Shown: positions 62,748 through 64,000 of the stretch, piece by piece
Position numbering within the stretch: the first letter of the stretch is position 1
How the letters are laid out: the number at the start of each line of letters is the position of its first letter
Source of the DNA: Neoroseomonas soli
GTDB taxonomy: Bacteria; Pseudomonadota; Alphaproteobacteria; Acetobacterales; Acetobacteraceae
DNA: 64,000 nt
Direction: 5' to 3'
Assembly (NCBI RefSeq): GCF_018129065.1
Contig: NZ_JAAEDM010000007.1
Coordinates: 1-64,000, forward strand
Position numbers and translations under genes: made by a program
Notes under the pieces: generated by a model
The model's database searches: none
The model's input: only the letters and a program-made list of their open reading frames with translations
Told to the model about the DNA's origin: nothing

Positions 62748-63923
62748 CTACAGGATCACGTGGGGCACGAAGCAGTCTTCGAAGGTCGTCACCCTGTCGT
62801 CCCCCTCCCGGATCCCGAGTCCGGCCGGTTCGTCGCCGACCATCCACACGCCCATGACGGGGTAGGCGACACCTTTCGGCGTCGCATGTCCCGGCAGTGG
62901 CGCCCATTGTTGCCAGATCGTGGGGGAGGGGGGCAAACCTTCCGCGGCCTCGGTGGATTCATCCGCGCCGGTGCCGTCCACGGTCATGCCCCATCCTTCG
63001 AGCCCCAGCGCCGGCTTGCCGATGGCCGGCCCATCGATCGCCGCGCGGTCGAGCGACGCCGGCAGCAGCAGAGGATGGCGCGGGAACATCTCCCAGAGTG
63101 TGACGAGGATCGCCTTGCTGGCGTGCAGCATGCGTCGCGCGGGCTCGATCCAGCGCGTGCGGCCGAGCGGCAGCAGCCGCCCGCCTTCCTCCATGTCCAG
63201 CCAGTCCCAGGGATAGAGCTTGAAGCAGGCGGCGAGCGGCACGCCTTCGGGCGTCACGAAGCCGGCGCCTTCCTGCCAGGAGATGTCGTCCACCGGGAGG
63301 AAGACGGCCTCGTGCCCCGCCGCGCGCGCCGTGGCCATCAGGTAGGCGACCTGGGCGATCTCGTCCTCGCGGTCGCGCTCGGCGGCGAAGTGGATCACCG
63401 GCGGCAGGCCCATCTGCGGCCAGCGCGCGACGAGCGCATTGTCGATGGCGTTCCATTGGTCGGTGCCGGGGCGCGTCAGGGGACCGGGTGGGGTCTCCTC
63501 GAACCAGGCGAGCTGGACCGTCGCGGCCTCCAGCAGGGCAGCAGGCGTCTCGGCATTGAACTCGTAGAGCTTGATGGAGCCATCCGGATCGAGGCGGAAG
63601 TCGAAGCGGCCGTAGAGCGAGGGTTCCCCGAGGCGGTGCGATTCCTCGACCAGGGCGGCGAGGCGCGGGGTGAAGCCGAAGGCATGGTAGTCGCCGCGCG
63701 CGACGACGCGTTCGACGGCGGCGCCGATCATGCCATTCAGCTCGCGCGCTGCCGCTTCCAGTGCGGCGATGGCCTCGGGCGTCAGCGCGTAGCAGGCATC
63801 GCGCGCCCAGTACTCGCGCCCATCCGGGGAGTGGAAGGAAAAGCCAAGCGCCTCTGCTCGCTCCGGGAAGGTGTCGTCGCGCAGCAGCGCGCGGCGTGTG
63901 ATGGCGGAGGGCGAATCAATCAT
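62748..63923 (-). CDS. Glutathionylspermidine synthase-like ATP-grasp ligase (copy 1)
   Basis: A 391-residue paralog of the next gene. It keeps LYGRFDFRLDPDGSIKLYEF plus NAETPAALLEA as the canonical metal/ATP acidic block, KLYPWDWLDMEEGGRLLP, IGKPALGLEGWGMTV (a less basic phosphate loop), and GVWMVGDEPAGLGIREGDDR with CFVPHVIL. It is the first complete gene of the operon in view. The start overlaps a possible upstream gene by eight bases. Substrate unknown; peptide- or amine-ligase activity is the family expectation. Confidence 0.85.
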   Translation of the reverse strand: MIDSPSAITRRALLRDDTFPERAEALGFSFHSPDGREYWARDACYALTPEAIAALEAAARELNGMIGAAVERVVARGDYHAFGFTPRLAALVEESHRLGEPSLYGRFDFRLDPDGSIKLYEFNAETPAALLEAATVQLAWFEETPPGPLTRPGTDQWNAIDNALVARWPQMGLPPVIHFAAERDREDEIAQVAYLMATARAAGHEAVFLPVDDISWQEGAGFVTPEGVPLAACFKLYPWDWLDMEEGGRLLPLGRTRWIEPARRMLHASKAILVTLWEMFPRHPLLLPASLDRAAIDGPAIGKPALGLEGWGMTVDGTGADESTEAAEGLPPSPTIWQQWAPLPGHATPKGVAYPVMGVWMVGDEPAGLGIREGDDRVTTFEDCFVPHVIL

Positions 63924-64000
63924 CGGCAGCGGCGAGCATGGGCAGGGCTTGTTCGGCGATCGCCAAGCGCGGCGAATTCGAGGGCGGCGACAAAGTTGCG
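63916..64000 (-). CDS. Partial upstream gene of the ATP-grasp operon (3' end only)
   Basis: Reading from the window edge on the minus strand, one frame gives PRLAIAEQALPMLAAADD and then a stop that overlaps the ligase start by eight bases. The fragment looks like a helical C-terminus and the overlap style matches the rest of the operon. Only about 27 residues are visible, so no family call is possible. Confidence 0.4.
   Translation of the reverse strand, partial: ATLSPPSNSPRLAIAEQALPMLAAADD

Noticed and set aside
1-64000. CRISPR arrays, tRNA and rRNA genes
   Set aside because: No regularly spaced direct repeats, no tRNA cloverleaf with a CCA or TTCGA arm, and no rRNA-like stretch were found by eye on either strand.

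Overview
The window is very GC-rich, with small overlapping genes (many ATGA or GTGA junctions) and strongly GC-biased third codon positions. Gene content points to an alphaproteobacterium of the Acetobacteraceae, probably Roseomonas-like. The signs are a pqqABCDE locus beside a secreted PQQ-type dehydrogenase and cytochrome c, a fused PhaAB/MrpAB antiporter subunit, the HutF route for histidine, and a tandem glycine riboswitch ahead of a UPF0126-type transporter. This placement is inference from gene content; no rRNA or tRNA gene was seen.

Layout: (1) 1-9358, the right arm of a prophage with T7-like virion gene order (capsid, tail tubular A and B, small internal protein, tailspike, small protein in the small-terminase position, large terminase, membrane protein, SleB-type hydrolase). 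An antisense 72-aa gene and hairpin-rich noncoding elements lie inside it. (2) 9.5-18 kb, housekeeping and stress genes: DUF952, DMT exporter, pyrD, HAD phosphatase, MmcQ/YjbR, a MocR regulator with direct-repeat operators, DUF983, DHCW cupin, YqgE/AlgH, peroxiredoxin, MFS. (3) 18.3-24.8 kb, an RND efflux operon ending in its own TetR gene. (4) 25-31.9 kb, a hut divergon: hutF-hutC one way, hutI-hutH-hutU the other, with a HutC-type operator between. (5) 32-33 kb, tandem glycine riboswitch and glycine transporter. (6) 33-35.4 kb, glutathionyl-hydroquinone reductase, DoxX protein and divergent LysR, matching the E. coli yqjG/yqjF/yhaJ set. (7) 35.7-44.5 kb, an ion-homeostasis block: EIIA-Ntr-like protein, mrpA(B)CDEFG, CaxA-type exchanger, universal stress protein. 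(8) 44.5-50.9 kb, a phospholipase D/cardiolipin synthase-like gene and a GntR-acnD-prpF operon of the methylcitrate cycle, without prpB or prpC here. (9) 51-56.5 kb, an IS3-family remnant, a PQQ-type sugar dehydrogenase with diheme cytochrome c, and the convergent pqqABCDE operon. (10) 56.8-64 kb, a zinc-ribbon protein, a gene-poor stretch, and a tightly packed minus-strand operon: two paralogous glutathionylspermidine-synthase-like ATP-grasp enzymes, DUF350, a DUF1190 lipoprotein and three unrecognised membrane-anchored proteins.

How it fits together: the PQQ operon can make the cofactor for the adjacent secreted dehydrogenase, which would pass electrons to the translationally coupled cytochrome. 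The hut genes take histidine to N-formylglutamate, but no hutG is present. The Mrp complex, an EIIA-Ntr-like partner, a Ca2+/Na+ exchanger and a stress protein form one plus-strand series. The last operon resembles the E. coli yjfLMC / ygiBC gene groups, predicted to make or attach peptides at the envelope. With its doubled ligase and three unknown membrane proteins, it is the best candidate for an undescribed system. Other recurring features are compact composite hairpins whose stems differ in sequence but keep the same geometry, and several clean operator palindromes next to regulator genes.
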